Origin: an uncultured Clostridia bacterium
Lineage (GTDB): Bacteria > Bacillota > Clostridia > Oscillospirales > Acutalibacteraceae
Length of the DNA: 45,084 bases
Direction of reading: 5' to 3'
NCBI GenBank assembly: GCA_946500295.1
Contig: CAMMVF010000018.1
Span: 1 to 45,084, forward strand
The notes under the pieces: generated by a model
What the model saw: the letters and a program-made list of their open reading frames with translations, nothing else
Database searches by the model: none
Told to the model about the DNA's origin: nothing
Program-made: the position numbers and the translations under genes
Shown here: positions 7,434 through 17,634 of the stretch, piece after piece
How positions within the stretch are numbered: position 1 is the first letter of the stretch
Layout of the letters: each line of letters begins with the position of its first letter

Positions 7434-8723
7434 TTCAAGAATATTATATGTGTTTTGAAATCAAGTAACATTCAAATGAAAATATCGCTATTGCTTCAGA
7501 ACATATTTATATTAAGTAAAATCAGCAAATGCAAATTTAATGTGATGTTTCTGATTGGCGGGTAGTAGAAGTTTCTTGCCTCAATATTGCATACACATCA
7601 GAAATAATTGTTCTGTGAGCTGTTTTTCATCTTTAATGTTCGTTATTTCTAAAAGTCCCTGGTAGGGAGCGGAATATTTAGAGTTAGATGATGTGCGTAA
7701 GGTACAATTTAATATTTACGTCAGATGTTATTGAAAATTTTGTTAGCAAGGTGCTGAGAGTTTCACTTTGCAGACAAGGCTTACACAGTAAACAACAAAG
7801 GGTTAACTGAAGTTTTATAGAAACTATGTGGTTTGACCCGGGCTCGGAAGAGCTAATGCCTATATAACGGCATCCAAGATCAGTTGTTGTGAGTTTATCA
7901 GATATTTTGACTTTTAAATTGGTTTAATAGACTAATGTTGAGTGATATCTGATACGATTATATTCAGAGTGTTAGTTTTCAATATGCTTTAGGTTTGCTG
8001 ACGAGTATTGCAAGTGATTAGTGCAAATTCGAATCAGGTGAACATAAAGATATTTTAGCTAAAGCTTGCGTAGGTTGGAGTTCTCTTGAAAGTAGGGTAA
8101 GTTCTTCAGCAGTTCGTAAGAGCACTCGATGTACCTTAATTCTCATCACTGTATTTTGGTTGGTTTGATTACCGAATGATATGTTTATTCTCGGTAATGT
8201 TGAATTGATGTGAAGCCCAAATAGTCGTGTTCTTATTCAGAGTAGGAGTCGAAGAAGACTTTGATTTGGTATAACTTATCAATTTTAAGTCCGAATATTT
8301 TGCACGAGCTATGCGGCGAAGATCTATAGTCTGATTAAGGATATAGATTGACAATAAAGAGTATAGTTCCTCCCTTTAATTGTCACTATCACATCAAATT
8401 CCACGATTGTTTATTGTGATAATTCAAAGCAACAAAAGCTCTGAATTTAACTAAGTACGGAATACGAGGTTAAATTCAGCACAAGCAAGTGGCTTGTGCA
8501 AGAGTAAAGCATTAAAGGCGCAAAAAGCGTACTGATGGTTATGCGTCCTATTAATTCATAACCGAATGCAGTTTTGTTGTGGAGAGTGGTTGTTTATCTT
8601 CATGGTTAAAATATATTAATTCAAAGGTTTTGTTGTCAGTTATAACATAATTTTATTTTAAGTTTTAACGAGAGTGAGTCCGATGATTTAATTGTTTATT
8701 ATGAATAACGAATCTGATTTTTA

Positions 8724-8758
8724 GAGCCGGCGGAGTGTTTCCGTCGGCTCGTACTTTT
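8724..8758 (+). terminator. Terminator of the large RNA
   Basis: An 11-bp stem with one G-T pair, GAGCCGGCGGA (8724-8734)/TCCGTCGGCTC (8740-8750), is followed by GTACTTTTAT. It separates the RNA from the adenine deaminase gene, which has its own TATAAT at 8818-8823. Confidence 0.8.
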
Positions 8759-8858
8759 ATCACTGCTAATTTTTCAGCTGATAATGAAATTTCTGTTCGC
8801 TTTTTGCTACGATTTGATATAATATTAGTACATATTCTTATTCATTGCGGAGGTTAAA

Positions 8859-10553
8859 ATGAACGTACTGAAAAAGGAACAAAAAATTATAGATACATCT
8901 GCATCTCGAGTAAAGGCTGAGCTAGTGTTCAAAAATGCAAGCTACTTAAATGTTTTTACAAATTCCTTTGTGAAAGCCGATGTTGCGATTTGCTGCGGAA
9001 CTATTGTTGGAGTGGGGGAGTACAGCGGAGAAACTGAAATCGACTGTACAGGAAAAACTCTAGTCCCTGGTTTTGTGGATAGTCATATTCATCTTGAAAG
9101 TTCGATCATCACTCCACAAAACTTTGCCAAGGCTGTAGCGCCGCACGGAACTACGGCTGTAGTGACCGATCCGCATGAAATAACCAATGTGATGGGCTAT
9201 GATGGTTTTGACTATATGCTCGAGGCTACGGAAAACCTTCCGATTGACGTCTATTTTACGGTACCTTCTTGTGTGCCGGCAACTCAATTTGATGAAAACG
9301 GCGCTAAAATAACAGTAAACGAGGTTCAAAAATACATCATGAATCCTAGAGTCCTCGGTTTAGCAGAGATGATGAATTTCCCTGCTGTTTGCAATGGTGA
9401 CGCGGCTGTTTTGCAAATGATAGAAGCTGCACAGCTCAGTGGCAAGGTCGTTGATGGCCATGCACCGCAGCTGAACGGAAAGCAGCTCAACGCATATATT
9501 GCTGCAGGGGTTAATTCAGATCACGAATGTACTGAGCTTTGCGAGGCTTATGAAAAGCTTTCTCTCGGACAATATATTATGATTCGTCAGGGTACAGCAG
9601 GTAAAAATCTTGAGGCTTTACTTCCGCTTCTCAAAGGTGAAACCTATACTCGATGTCTGTTTGCTACCGACGATAAACACCCCGGAGAGCTGGCAATAAA
9701 CGGACATATAGATTATATTATCAGAAAAGCTATTCTTTCAGGCGTCAGACCTGAGATAGCGTATAAGGTTGCTTCATTTAACGCTTGCGAGTATTTCGGA
9801 CTAAAGCATAGGGGGGCTATAGCGCCGGGTTACAGAGCAGATTTTGTACTGCTCGACGATATAAATTCCGTTAAAATTTCTGCTGTGTATAAAAATGGAG
9901 CAAAGTTAAAATTCCCGCTTGATATTGCCTGTGAAAATGTTAATCCAAAATTAAAAGATAAAGCCCTTAATACAATGCACGTCAATAAAATAACGCCATC
10001 ATCTTTAAAAACTAAAAAGCCGCTTGAAAAGGTTATAGGGCTGATAGGTGGAGAAATAATCACAAATGATGAGGGAGAAGCGTCGAAAATTGATATCAAG
10101 CAAGATGTTTTAAAAGCCTGTGTGGTAGAGCGTCATAAAAATACAGGTCATATAGGTGTTTGCTATGTAAAAGGCTACGGACTAAAATCCGGGGCAGTAG
10201 CTACCAGTGTGGCTCACGACTCACATAATATCATCGCAATCGGAGCATCCGACAGCGATATATCAGCAGCCGTAAACTCCATTATTGAAATGGGCGGCGG
10301 TATGGTAGTGGTAAACGATGGTGAAGTTCTGGAAAGTCTCCAACTTAACATAGCCGGCCTGATGACCGAGCAGTCACTGGAGAGCGTGGTTGAAAATATG
10401 AACGCTCTCAAGGAGGCCGCGTCTTTGTTAGGCGTTGGTGACAATATAGATCCCTTTATGACGCTTTCGTTTATAAGTCTTCCGGTAATTCCGAGCTTAA
10501 AGCTGACGTCGCTCGGAGTTGTCGATGTAAACAAATTTCAGCTTCTGGATTAA
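8859..10553 (+). CDS. ade: Adenine deaminase
   Basis: The 564-residue product is AdeC/YerA-type adenine deaminase of the amidohydrolase superfamily, which turns adenine into hypoxanthine plus ammonia in purine salvage. The metal-binding VDSHIHLESS is near residues 74-83. GTTAVVTDPHEITNVMG, VDGHAPQ and the FATDDKHPGEL motif with the catalytic Asp follow in the order expected of the TIM-barrel. The C-terminal domain carries VAHDSHNIIAIGASDSD and MGGGMVVVNDGE, typical of AdeC. Length is as expected for the family. GGAGG lies seven bases before ATG 8859, and TATAAT at 8818-8823 marks its promoter. It is monocistronic; the next gene has its own promoter at 10570. Confidence 0.95.
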   Translation: MNVLKKEQKIIDTSASRVKAELVFKNASYLNVFTNSFVKADVAICCGTIVGVGEYSGETEIDCTGKTLVPGFVDSHIHLESSIITPQNFAKAVAPHGTTAVVTDPHEITNVMGYDGFDYMLEATENLPIDVYFTVPSCVPATQFDENGAKITVNEVQKYIMNPRVLGLAEMMNFPAVCNGDAAVLQMIEAAQLSGKVVDGHAPQLNGKQLNAYIAAGVNSDHECTELCEAYEKLSLGQYIMIRQGTAGKNLEALLPLLKGETYTRCLFATDDKHPGELAINGHIDYIIRKAILSGVRPEIAYKVASFNACEYFGLKHRGAIAPGYRADFVLLDDINSVKISAVYKNGAKLKFPLDIACENVNPKLKDKALNTMHVNKITPSSLKTKKPLEKVIGLIGGEIITNDEGEASKIDIKQDVLKACVVERHKNTGHIGVCYVKGYGLKSGAVATSVAHDSHNIIAIGASDSDISAAVNSIIEMGGGMVVVNDGEVLESLQLNIAGLMTEQSLESVVENMNALKEAASLLGVGDNIDPFMTLSFISLPVIPSLKLTSLGVVDVNKFQLLD

Positions 10554-10569
10554 ATTCTTTTCATACCGG

Positions 10570-10598
10570 CTTGATATATACTCTATAAAAAGCTATAA
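10570..10598 (+). promoter_or_regulatory. Promoter of the DUF436-HD-peptidase operon
   Basis: TTGATA (10570-10575), 17-base spacer, TATAAT (10593-10598). It lies 26 bases upstream of the first gene of the operon. Confidence 0.8.
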
Positions 10599-10623
10599 TA
10601 GATTTTAGAAAGCTGGTGTTATT

Positions 10624-11181
10624 ATGAGTCAAATAAATGAAATTGCAAATCAGGCTAAGACCGCTATGGAGGAGTTGGTAGCCGGTGCAAAGCTGAAAAA
10701 AGGCAGCTTGGTAGTTGTTGGTTGTTCCAGCAGCGAGATAATTGGTGACAAACTCGGTACGAATTCTAACGTAGAGGTTGCAGCAGCGGTGTTTGATGCG
10801 ATATATTCTGTATTAAAGGATAGAGGGATCTTCCTCGCAACTCAGTGTTGCGAGCATCTCAACAGAGCTTTAATTCTTGAGAGGGAATGTGCAGAAAAAT
10901 TTGGTTATGAAATAGTAAATGTTATTCCCCAGCCCAAAGCAGGGGGTTCCTTTTCAACCAGAGCATATTCAGTTTTTAAAGACCCGGTAGCTGTTGAGCG
11001 TATTCAGGCTGACGCAGGTATGGATATCGGTGATGTGCTCATAGGTATGCACCTCAAGCGCATTGCTGTACCCTTGAGACTATCAATAAAGGAAATCGGA
11101 AAGGCTCATCTTGTCTGCGCCAGAACCAGACCGCCGTTTATAGGAGGCTCAAGAGCAATATATAATGAGGATTTATTGTGA
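10624..11181 (+). CDS. TIGR01440/DUF436 family protein (YwlG-like)
   Basis: A 185-residue cytoplasmic protein matching the UPF0340/TIGR01440 family (B. subtilis YwlG), conserved in Firmicutes and without an established function. Recognisable blocks are VVGCSSSEIIGDKLGTNSN near residues 32-50, FLATQCCEHLNRALILER, VNVIPQPKAGGS, and near the C-terminus IGMHLKRIAVPLR, then ARTRPPFIGGSRAIYN. The two adjacent Cys of QCCEHLNR are typical of the family. It is the first gene of a three-gene operon and ends in a TGATG overlap with the HD-domain gene, so the two are translationally coupled. Confidence 0.88.
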   Translation: MSQINEIANQAKTAMEELVAGAKLKKGSLVVVGCSSSEIIGDKLGTNSNVEVAAAVFDAIYSVLKDRGIFLATQCCEHLNRALILERECAEKFGYEIVNVIPQPKAGGSFSTRAYSVFKDPVAVERIQADAGMDIGDVLIGMHLKRIAVPLRLSIKEIGKAHLVCARTRPPFIGGSRAIYNEDLL

Positions 11182-11771
11182 TGGAGAAAAATACTGATTA
11201 TAAGGAGCAATTTTGTGAACTCTTCAATGAAAATGTCAAACGAAAGGGTGCAAAAGAGCTTTTAGATTGGATGTTAAAAACCGACTTTTTTACAGCTCCG
11301 GCAAGCACTAAGTATCACTGTGCTTGCCCCGGCGGTCTTGTTATGCACTCTTTGAGTGTATATGATGTATTGATGGAGAAGCACTTCGATGAGGAGACCG
11401 ATTCCCTTGAGAGCTTTACAATCTGCGCACTTCTCCACGATTTGTGCAAGGCGCAGTTTTACAAGGTATCCACAAGAAACGTAAAAAACGAAGAGACAGG
11501 CAACTGGGAAAAAGTTCCATTCTACGCTGTTGATGATTATTTTCCCTATGGTCATGGTGAAAAATCTGTTTTTCTTATCGAGCGTTTTATGAGACTGCGG
11601 ATAGAAGAGGCAATGGCAATCCGTTGGCACATGGGCGGCTTTGAGGATAACGGAGGTTTTACAATTAGCTTGGCATACCGAAAATACCCTCTGGCTGTGA
11701 AGCTTCACCTTGCTGACTTGGAATCTACATATTTGCGTGAAAAGGACACATCTGTAATCAACACAGAGTAA
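11181..11771 (+). CDS. HD-domain phosphohydrolase
   Basis: A 196-residue HD-superfamily protein, expected to hydrolyse phosphate esters of a nucleotide or related substrate with a bound metal. Metal ligands are visible as H in VMHSLSVYDVL near residue 56, the HD doublet in CALLHDLCKAQFYKVS near residues 86-88, and later H/D residues in YGHGEKSVFLIERFM and AIRWHMGG. The stretch KLHLADLESTYLREKD supplies the final conserved Asp. The start is ATG 11181 within the TGATG junction; a GTG at 11178 is equally well placed for the GAGG at 11167-11170. The actual substrate is not evident. It is the middle gene of the operon and is followed 13 bases later by the peptidase. Confidence 0.8.
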   Translation: MEKNTDYKEQFCELFNENVKRKGAKELLDWMLKTDFFTAPASTKYHCACPGGLVMHSLSVYDVLMEKHFDEETDSLESFTICALLHDLCKAQFYKVSTRNVKNEETGNWEKVPFYAVDDYFPYGHGEKSVFLIERFMRLRIEEAMAIRWHMGGFEDNGGFTISLAYRKYPLAVKLHLADLESTYLREKDTSVINTE

Positions 11772-11784
11772 GGCGGTGACAACG

Positions 11785-12900
11785 GTGATAAATAGAGAGC
11801 GAATATTAAATACATTTTTAAATTTTGCACTTATTGATGCCCCCAGTCGCAGTGAAAGAGAGGTTGCGGAAAAGATTATCTCGGTTTTAGAGCCGTTGGG
11901 CTTTAAAATTACTATGGATGAAGCAGGTGATTCTCTCGGAGGAAACTGTGGCAATCTCTATGCTGTGCTTGAGGGTGAGGACTCAAGCCTTCCGCCCTTG
12001 CTGTTTTGTGCACATATGGATACGGTGCAGCCATGCTATTTTAAGCATATCATAACCGAAGATGACGGTAAGATCCGCAGCGATGGCAATACCATAGTCG
12101 GAGCGGATGACGTTACTGCCATTGCCGAAATACTTGAAGCGGTGACTGCCGTTTACGATAATCGACTGCAGCACAGAACTATTGAGCTTTTATTTACCGT
12201 AGCTGAGGAGGAGAGCTGTCAAGGCTCTCGTTTGTTTGACTTTTCTCAAATCAAGTCTGAGCAATGCTATGTGCTGGACTATAATGGAGAAGTCGGTAAC
12301 TGTGCAATCGCCGCACCTGCAAAGCTCAGCTTTACAGCAGAAATACACGGAAAAAGTGCACATGCAGGTTTTTCCCCGGAGAAGGGCGTAAATGCGATCG
12401 CTGCAATGGCGCAGGCAATTACTAAGATAAAACAGGGAAGAATTTCCGAAACAGCCACGCTGAATATCGGCACTATCACGGGTGGAAACTCAATTAATGT
12501 TGTGCCAGATTACTGTGCGATCAAAGGCGAGATAAGGGATAAGACCACCGAGGATGCTGTAAAAATAGCTATGGCTCTGGAACATGATCTCACGCATCAC
12601 TGTGCCGCATTAGGTGCAAAACTTGATTTTAATTATGAGGTGCTATATTCCTCCTTTGGAGTATCTTCCTCTCACAGCGTCATCACTCGCTATCAAAAAG
12701 CCTGTCGAAGTCTTGGCATGAATCCGAAGCTCGAATATACCCTTGGCGGCAGTGACTGCAATATCCTCACCGAATTTGGTATCACAGGCATAGTAATCGC
12801 CAACGGTATGCATAACTGCCACTCAACTGAGGAATATACAACAGTTGATGAAATGATTTCAGTTGCCGAAATTTTGATAAATCTAATGACTAGTGACTGA
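11785..12900 (+). CDS. M20 family metallopeptidase, PepT-like
   Basis: A 371-residue M20 aminopeptidase of the tripeptidase T-like group, expected to trim peptides in the cytoplasm with two zinc ions. Metal and catalytic motifs are all present: FCAHMDTVQP (His and catalytic Asp), VGADDVTAIA (bridging Asp), FTVAEEESCQGS (catalytic Glu pair), VLDYNGEVG, and NGMHNCHSTEEY (last His). The dimerisation or lid domain in the middle shows GKSAHAGFSPEKGVNAIAAMAQAI. I chose GTG 11785 because AAGGCGG lies eight bases upstream; a GTG at 11776 has that site almost overlapping it. It is the last gene of the operon, with a terminator at 12935-12972. Confidence 0.87.
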   Translation: MINRERILNTFLNFALIDAPSRSEREVAEKIISVLEPLGFKITMDEAGDSLGGNCGNLYAVLEGEDSSLPPLLFCAHMDTVQPCYFKHIITEDDGKIRSDGNTIVGADDVTAIAEILEAVTAVYDNRLQHRTIELLFTVAEEESCQGSRLFDFSQIKSEQCYVLDYNGEVGNCAIAAPAKLSFTAEIHGKSAHAGFSPEKGVNAIAAMAQAITKIKQGRISETATLNIGTITGGNSINVVPDYCAIKGEIRDKTTEDAVKIAMALEHDLTHHCAALGAKLDFNYEVLYSSFGVSSSHSVITRYQKACRSLGMNPKLEYTLGGSDCNILTEFGITGIVIANGMHNCHSTEEYTTVDEMISVAEILINLMTSD

Positions 12901-12934
12901 ATTGTGAAAAAACAGTTATCCAACACTGTCTAAT

Positions 12935-12972
12935 CGGGTAGGACGGCGGTTATTTGCTGTCCTGCCCGACTT
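12935..12972 (+). terminator. Terminator of the DUF436-HD-M20 operon
   Basis: A 10-bp stem with one G-T pair, CGGGTAGGAC (12935-12944)/GTCCTGCCCG (12959-12968), is followed by ACTTTATTT. Confidence 0.8.
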
Positions 12973-13014
12973 TATTTAATATTAATCTTGCCTTTACCGG
13001 GCGGATATTTTTTT

Positions 13015-13094
13015 AAAACACGTAAAAAATAAAACCAGGCTTGATTTTTTACGTGTTTTTGCATATAATAATAAGTGGTTAGTATAAACTAACC
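13015..13094 (+). promoter_or_regulatory. Enolase promoter region with two dyad symmetries
   Basis: The promoter is TTGATT (13041-13046), 17-base spacer, TATAAT (13064-13069), giving a start near 13076. A perfect 16-bp inverted repeat, AAAACACGTAAAAAAT (13015-13030) with its complement at 13044-13059, covers the -35 and the spacer. A second perfect dyad, GGTTAGT-ATAA-ACTAACC (13077-13094), begins at the predicted start site, where a repressor would block initiation or elongation. The first may act instead as a hairpin from upstream transcription. No regulator gene is adjacent. Confidence 0.7.
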
Positions 13095-13153
13095 TAATAT
13101 TAAACCGTTATTTCCATCAGTTCATAAAAATGGAAAACGTAGACAAGGAGTAA

Positions 13154-14452
<1,299 letters not shown>

Positions 14453-14458
14453 ATTTTT

Positions 14459-14574
14459 ATAACCAAGTCGCCGATGTCCCCCGCCCGAGTAGGCGGCGGG
14501 AGACATTTAGGGTTTCGGTGGGTGTTATAATCCCCCAACCCTGAGGAGCAAAGCTCCCCGGCAACGGTTTAAAA
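14459..14574 (+). repeat. Modular hairpin repeat, copy A (after eno)
   Basis: It begins ATAACCAAGTCGCCGATG, as does the minus-strand copy at 20342-20512, and continues through a GC-rich hairpin (CCCCCGCC/GGCGGCGGG), a TTATAATCCCC block and GGAGC-AAA-GCTCC. It then ends early at GGCAACGGTTTAAA, lacking the last two hairpins of the longer copy. The first hairpin can act as the eno terminator. It contains no ORF. Confidence 0.75.
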
Positions 14575-14604
14575 ATTGGAGCCGCCCAGCTGAAGGACGG
14601 CTCC
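14571..14604 (-). terminator. Terminator of the GT39-like gene
   Basis: On the minus strand GGAGCCG (14598-14604) pairs with CGGCTCC (14578-14584) and is followed by AATTTTTAAACC. It abuts the repeat that serves the converging eno gene. Confidence 0.8.
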
Positions 14605-14623
14605 GACTATTTCCCGGGACATA

Positions 14624-15988
14624 TTATTTTTCGGTTAGGCGGTAAAGCTCCATATACTCATAATCACAGTGAAACTCATCCTCGATTTTGTAATTAAAAT
14701 CATTCTCAATATACGTCGGCATTTCGGTGTTTTTGCTTTTAAAAAACCAAACTTCCCCGCTGTCGTCGCAGTTTTGCTTGACCTGAGTTTTATCAATATA
14801 CTCTAAATTGTCAAAGGCGCAAAACCAATCTTGCCAGATTGTTACCCGGTGAGTGTAATTCGGCAGTGAATATGAGAGCATACCAAAGGAATAATCACAG
14901 TACAGCAGTGTATCGTCCGACTTCAGCTTTTGACTGAAGTCTTCGATAAAATCGCTATATGAGTTGTCGTACTCGAGCTGGATTGTAATAGCGAAACTTA
15001 TGCAGTTGATTACGCACAGTACTGCACAACCAATATATTTTATAGCTTTGTCAAGCTTGTTCAAGCATATTCCTATGAGCACAGCCGCTACACCGAGTGC
15101 CAGTAGCCCATACCTGCCTATATACAGTGTGCGAATAATTAATGATATTCCCAGCCCGACTACTTGCACGCCGAGTACTGTAGCCGCTCCTAAAATCATA
15201 GTTATATTTCTATTTTTCTTGATTATCAGCATCAGCCCACACAGTAAAACCGTTACAATAAATAGAACAACCGAGAGAGGTTCTATGCTTTTGAGCCAGT
15301 AGTTTCCTGCGGCGTCCCTGGTTTGCTTAATAAGAATAAACAGCCAAAACGAATATCCGATTGCCATTATTAAGTCAGCAGCCAAGAGTTTATATAACAG
15401 CTTTCGGCGCTTAATAAGTATGTAAATATTCAAAAATCCAATGCAAACCCCGACCGTTACCAATGCATATATATGGTTGTACCCTGCTAGAAGCGCTGAG
15501 ATAGCCAAAATTACACAGTCAAGCGAACCTCCCGTCTCTATATATCTTACTGAGGCTAAGTAACACAGCGTGATAAAGAAGATCGCCCACGTATAAGAAC
15601 GCTGCTGAACACTGAACAAATATGTACTAGGCATAGCTCCTACTGCAATTATATATATAATTCCGCACCGGTTGCCAAATTGCCTTTTTATGACGGTGAT
15701 TCCCAAAATCAGTATAGCTAAATAACCAAAATACGAAAACAGTTTTGAGCATATAGTCGTGTATCCAAAAACTTCGCAAAACAGCTTTAGCGATAAAAAG
15801 TACAGCGGCGGGTGCATATCTGTTTTTAATATTTCAATTATTTCACCATAATCGTGCTGAATGAGCGAGAGAGTGTACGCTTCATCAAACCAAATTTCCT
15901 TGCTAAATAGTAAAGAAAGCGGCAGTATAGCAAATATAGTAAAAATTATATATATAAGTTTACTCCTCGGTTGACGTTTAACATCCAA
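14624..15988 (-). CDS. GT39-like polytopic membrane glycosyltransferase
   Basis: A 454-residue membrane protein of the PMT/ArnT (GT39/GT83-like) superfamily, which moves sugars from polyprenyl-phosphate carriers to acceptors outside the membrane. Hallmarks near the N-terminus are IWFDEAYTLSLI (catalytic Asp-Glu in the first loop) and DMHPPLYFLSLKLF. About ten hydrophobic segments fill residues 10-340. The C-terminal 110 residues form a soluble, aromatic and acidic extracytoplasmic domain (DDTLLYCDYSFG, CDYEYMELYRL). The start is TTG 15988, with GGAG eight bases upstream; no in-frame ATG fits better. Acceptor and sugar are unknown. It stands alone, with its terminator at 14571-14604. Confidence 0.78.
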   Translation of the reverse strand: MDVKRQPRSKLIYIIFTIFAILPLSLLFSKEIWFDEAYTLSLIQHDYGEIIEILKTDMHPPLYFLSLKLFCEVFGYTTICSKLFSYFGYLAILILGITVIKRQFGNRCGIIYIIAVGAMPSTYLFSVQQRSYTWAIFFITLCYLASVRYIETGGSLDCVILAISALLAGYNHIYALVTVGVCIGFLNIYILIKRRKLLYKLLAADLIMAIGYSFWLFILIKQTRDAAGNYWLKSIEPLSVVLFIVTVLLCGLMLIIKKNRNITMILGAATVLGVQVVGLGISLIIRTLYIGRYGLLALGVAAVLIGICLNKLDKAIKYIGCAVLCVINCISFAITIQLEYDNSYSDFIEDFSQKLKSDDTLLYCDYSFGMLSYSLPNYTHRVTIWQDWFCAFDNLEYIDKTQVKQNCDDSGEVWFFKSKNTEMPTYIENDFNYKIEDEFHCDYEYMELYRLTEK

Positions 15989-16292
15989 AAAATCATCTCC
16001 AAGACATTTGGTACTATTATACTAGTTCAGCCATATAAATTCAACACGATTCGAGGTGTTTAGAGTTTTTATATGTGTAGCTCTACAATTTGTGTGCTGC
16101 AGGCAAAAAGAGTAGTGAATAGAAACACCCTGCATTATATGTTGGCAGACTAGTTAAAGTTTTATATACCTGTTGTATTGAGGCGGATATTGGTATGAGA
16201 TTTATCAAACTCTTTCATAAACACTGTATTTGAATTAGTAGGATAAAGATATAAAAAAGATATAAAACCCGACAGGATGCACAACTGTCGGG
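15989..16292 (-). terminator. Gene-free stretch ending in the L,D-transpeptidase terminator
   Basis: There is no gene between the GT39-like start and the L,D-transpeptidase stop. The only clear element is a perfect 8-bp hairpin, CCCGACAG (16268-16275)/CTGTCGGG (16285-16292). On the minus strand it is followed by TTTTATATCTTTTTTATATC, so it ends the L,D-transpeptidase transcript. I see nothing else between 16020 and 16260 or between 16293 and 16400. Confidence 0.75.
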
Positions 16293-16400
16293 CTTGTGAT
16301 ATATTTATTAATTTTATCAGAAATAACTGGTGGCGGGGCTATGTCTAAAACTGTAGTTTTCTTGAGCATAAAAGCTGTATCAGTCATATACTTTCATCAT

Positions 16401-17363
16401 TCAAGTACTACTATCATCGTACGATGAGGATGTGTTATCACCTTCGTCTGCAGAGCTGTCAGAGGAATATCCCTGTTCATCGGTTGTGATTGTGTCAGGT
16501 GTAGTTTCAAGCTGATAGCCGTTATCGCCGTTATAGCTGTTATCTACGCTTCCGCTTATAATAACAGGAGTGCCAACCGTGATATTCTCATAAATTGTCT
16601 TCATAGCTTCAAGCGGTGTGTTGATACAGCCGTTTGAACCGTCATAGGTGTATATGTCTCCGCCGTAACCTGTTTCACGCCACAAAGAATCGTGGAGTCC
16701 GATGTCATTCGTCTCATTAATTCCAACCCAGTACTCCGTAGTAACATCCCAGGTGGGTCCTACCAGATGTGCCGGAGAAGCGAGTGTCCGCACCTCAAAA
16801 TATCCGGTTGGTGTGTCGCTGGCGCCTGCGGTTCCGGTAACTACAGGGGTTTCTACAAGCAGCTCGTTGTTTTTATAAAACCACATTGTCTGCTTGTCAA
16901 TATCTATATGTACATATGTATCACCGACGGCGTAGCCGTCAATCTCTACGCTGTCAACGCAGGTTAGTGAGCTTTCAGCTGCGTCTCCGTAAACAGTTTC
17001 TTGACCTGCTTTGCTGTTGTAGGGTATCACCTTAAAATAGTATATATTGCCGGGAATGAGTTCGTCGGTTTCATATGTCAAACTGTTTGTTGACAGTACA
17101 TGGCTGTAACTTTTTCCGTCAGTTGAGAAATAAACCTCATATCCTGTGGCATTTTCAGCTTCATCCCAGCTTAGCTTTATTTTTCTCTTATCAGAACTTG
17201 CATCCAAATTTATAGCTTCGGGCTTTGCCACGGTTTCAGTGTTATATTCCTGAACAGGAGCTGAGACCAAAATACTGCTGTCCTGTGTAGTACAGCAGGA
17301 GGTGATAGACAGAGTCATCGAAATACAAATAATTGTGGCAGCTATTTTCAGCGCTGACTTCAA
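16401..17363 (-). CDS. Lipoprotein L,D-transpeptidase with fibronectin type III domain
   Basis: A 320-residue secreted lipoprotein with a YkuD catalytic domain, expected to form 3-3 cross-links in peptidoglycan or attach proteins to it. The signal peptide ends in the lipobox ITSC (Cys 23). Residues about 45-135 are a fibronectin type III module (KIKLSWDEAENATGYEVYFS ... YYFKVIPYN). The YkuD domain follows, with IDIDKQTMWFYKNNELL, TPTGYFEV, and the catalytic signature HDSLWR ... GSNGCINTP (Cys nucleophile). The last 50 residues are a low-complexity Ser/Thr/Asp tail. I start at TTG 17363, eight bases after AGGAAGG; an ATG at 17390 has no ribosome site and would lengthen the signal peptide by nine residues. 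Confidence 0.88.
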   Translation of the reverse strand: MKSALKIAATIICISMTLSITSCCTTQDSSILVSAPVQEYNTETVAKPEAINLDASSDKRKIKLSWDEAENATGYEVYFSTDGKSYSHVLSTNSLTYETDELIPGNIYYFKVIPYNSKAGQETVYGDAAESSLTCVDSVEIDGYAVGDTYVHIDIDKQTMWFYKNNELLVETPVVTGTAGASDTPTGYFEVRTLASPAHLVGPTWDVTTEYWVGINETNDIGLHDSLWRETGYGGDIYTYDGSNGCINTPLEAMKTIYENITVGTPVIISGSVDNSYNGDNGYQLETTPDTITTDEQGYSSDSSADEGDNTSSSYDDSST

Positions 17364-17634
17364 TTTGCTTACCTTCCTTATTTTTATCATTTTTGTTCAC
17401 CAACGTACTTTCGCAGACTTTTAGTTGATTATAACACAACTTAAAATGAAATTAAAGTCCACTTTCGCATTTTGTCAAAAATATAATAATATATTATAAA
17501 TTTATCGAAAGGCAGATAAGCTGTAATACATTATAAATATTCAAACTCAACATTTGTAAATAGACTTAGTAATCAAGATGGTAAGATTGTTTAAAATGCG
17601 GCGTGTATATTTGAACACATTATACAAAGTGTTG

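Larger units (their letters stand above)
7339..8758 (+). ncRNA. Candidate large structured noncoding RNA, about 1.4 kb
   Basis: A near-perfect promoter and a strong terminator (8724-8758) bracket about 1,420 bases with no convincing protein gene on either strand. The interval is full of stems I could verify by eye: 7384-7389/7426-7431 enclosing 7393-7397/7414-7418; 7656-7660/7664-7668; 7746-7753/7764-7771; 7800-7806/7833-7839 enclosing 7811-7815/7821-7825; GCTC-GGAA-GAGC (7842-7853, GNRA loop); 7856-7860/7869-7873; a perfect 10-bp stem 7896-7905/7945-7954; 8101-8106/8118-8123; 8168-8175/8191-8198; 8322-8328/8342-8348; a perfect 11-bp stem 8441-8451/8469-8479; and CACAAGC/GCTTGTG 8480-8498. 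That density is typical of ornate RNAs such as ROOL, GOLLD or OLE. I do not recognise it as any of them. It could also be two adjacent RNAs. Confidence 0.6.

Noticed and set aside
7998-8005. CTGACGAG, similar to the hammerhead ribozyme core
   Set aside because: The required GAAAC strand and three closing helices are not found around it.
8169-8354. A 61-codon minus-strand frame in the large RNA region
   Set aside because: No ribosome site or recognisable family, and it overlaps two perfect RNA stems.
7339-8758. Group II intron or its remains
   Set aside because: No reverse-transcriptase frame and no domain V-like GAGC...GTTC hairpin; the 5' end is a promoter, not an interrupted gene.
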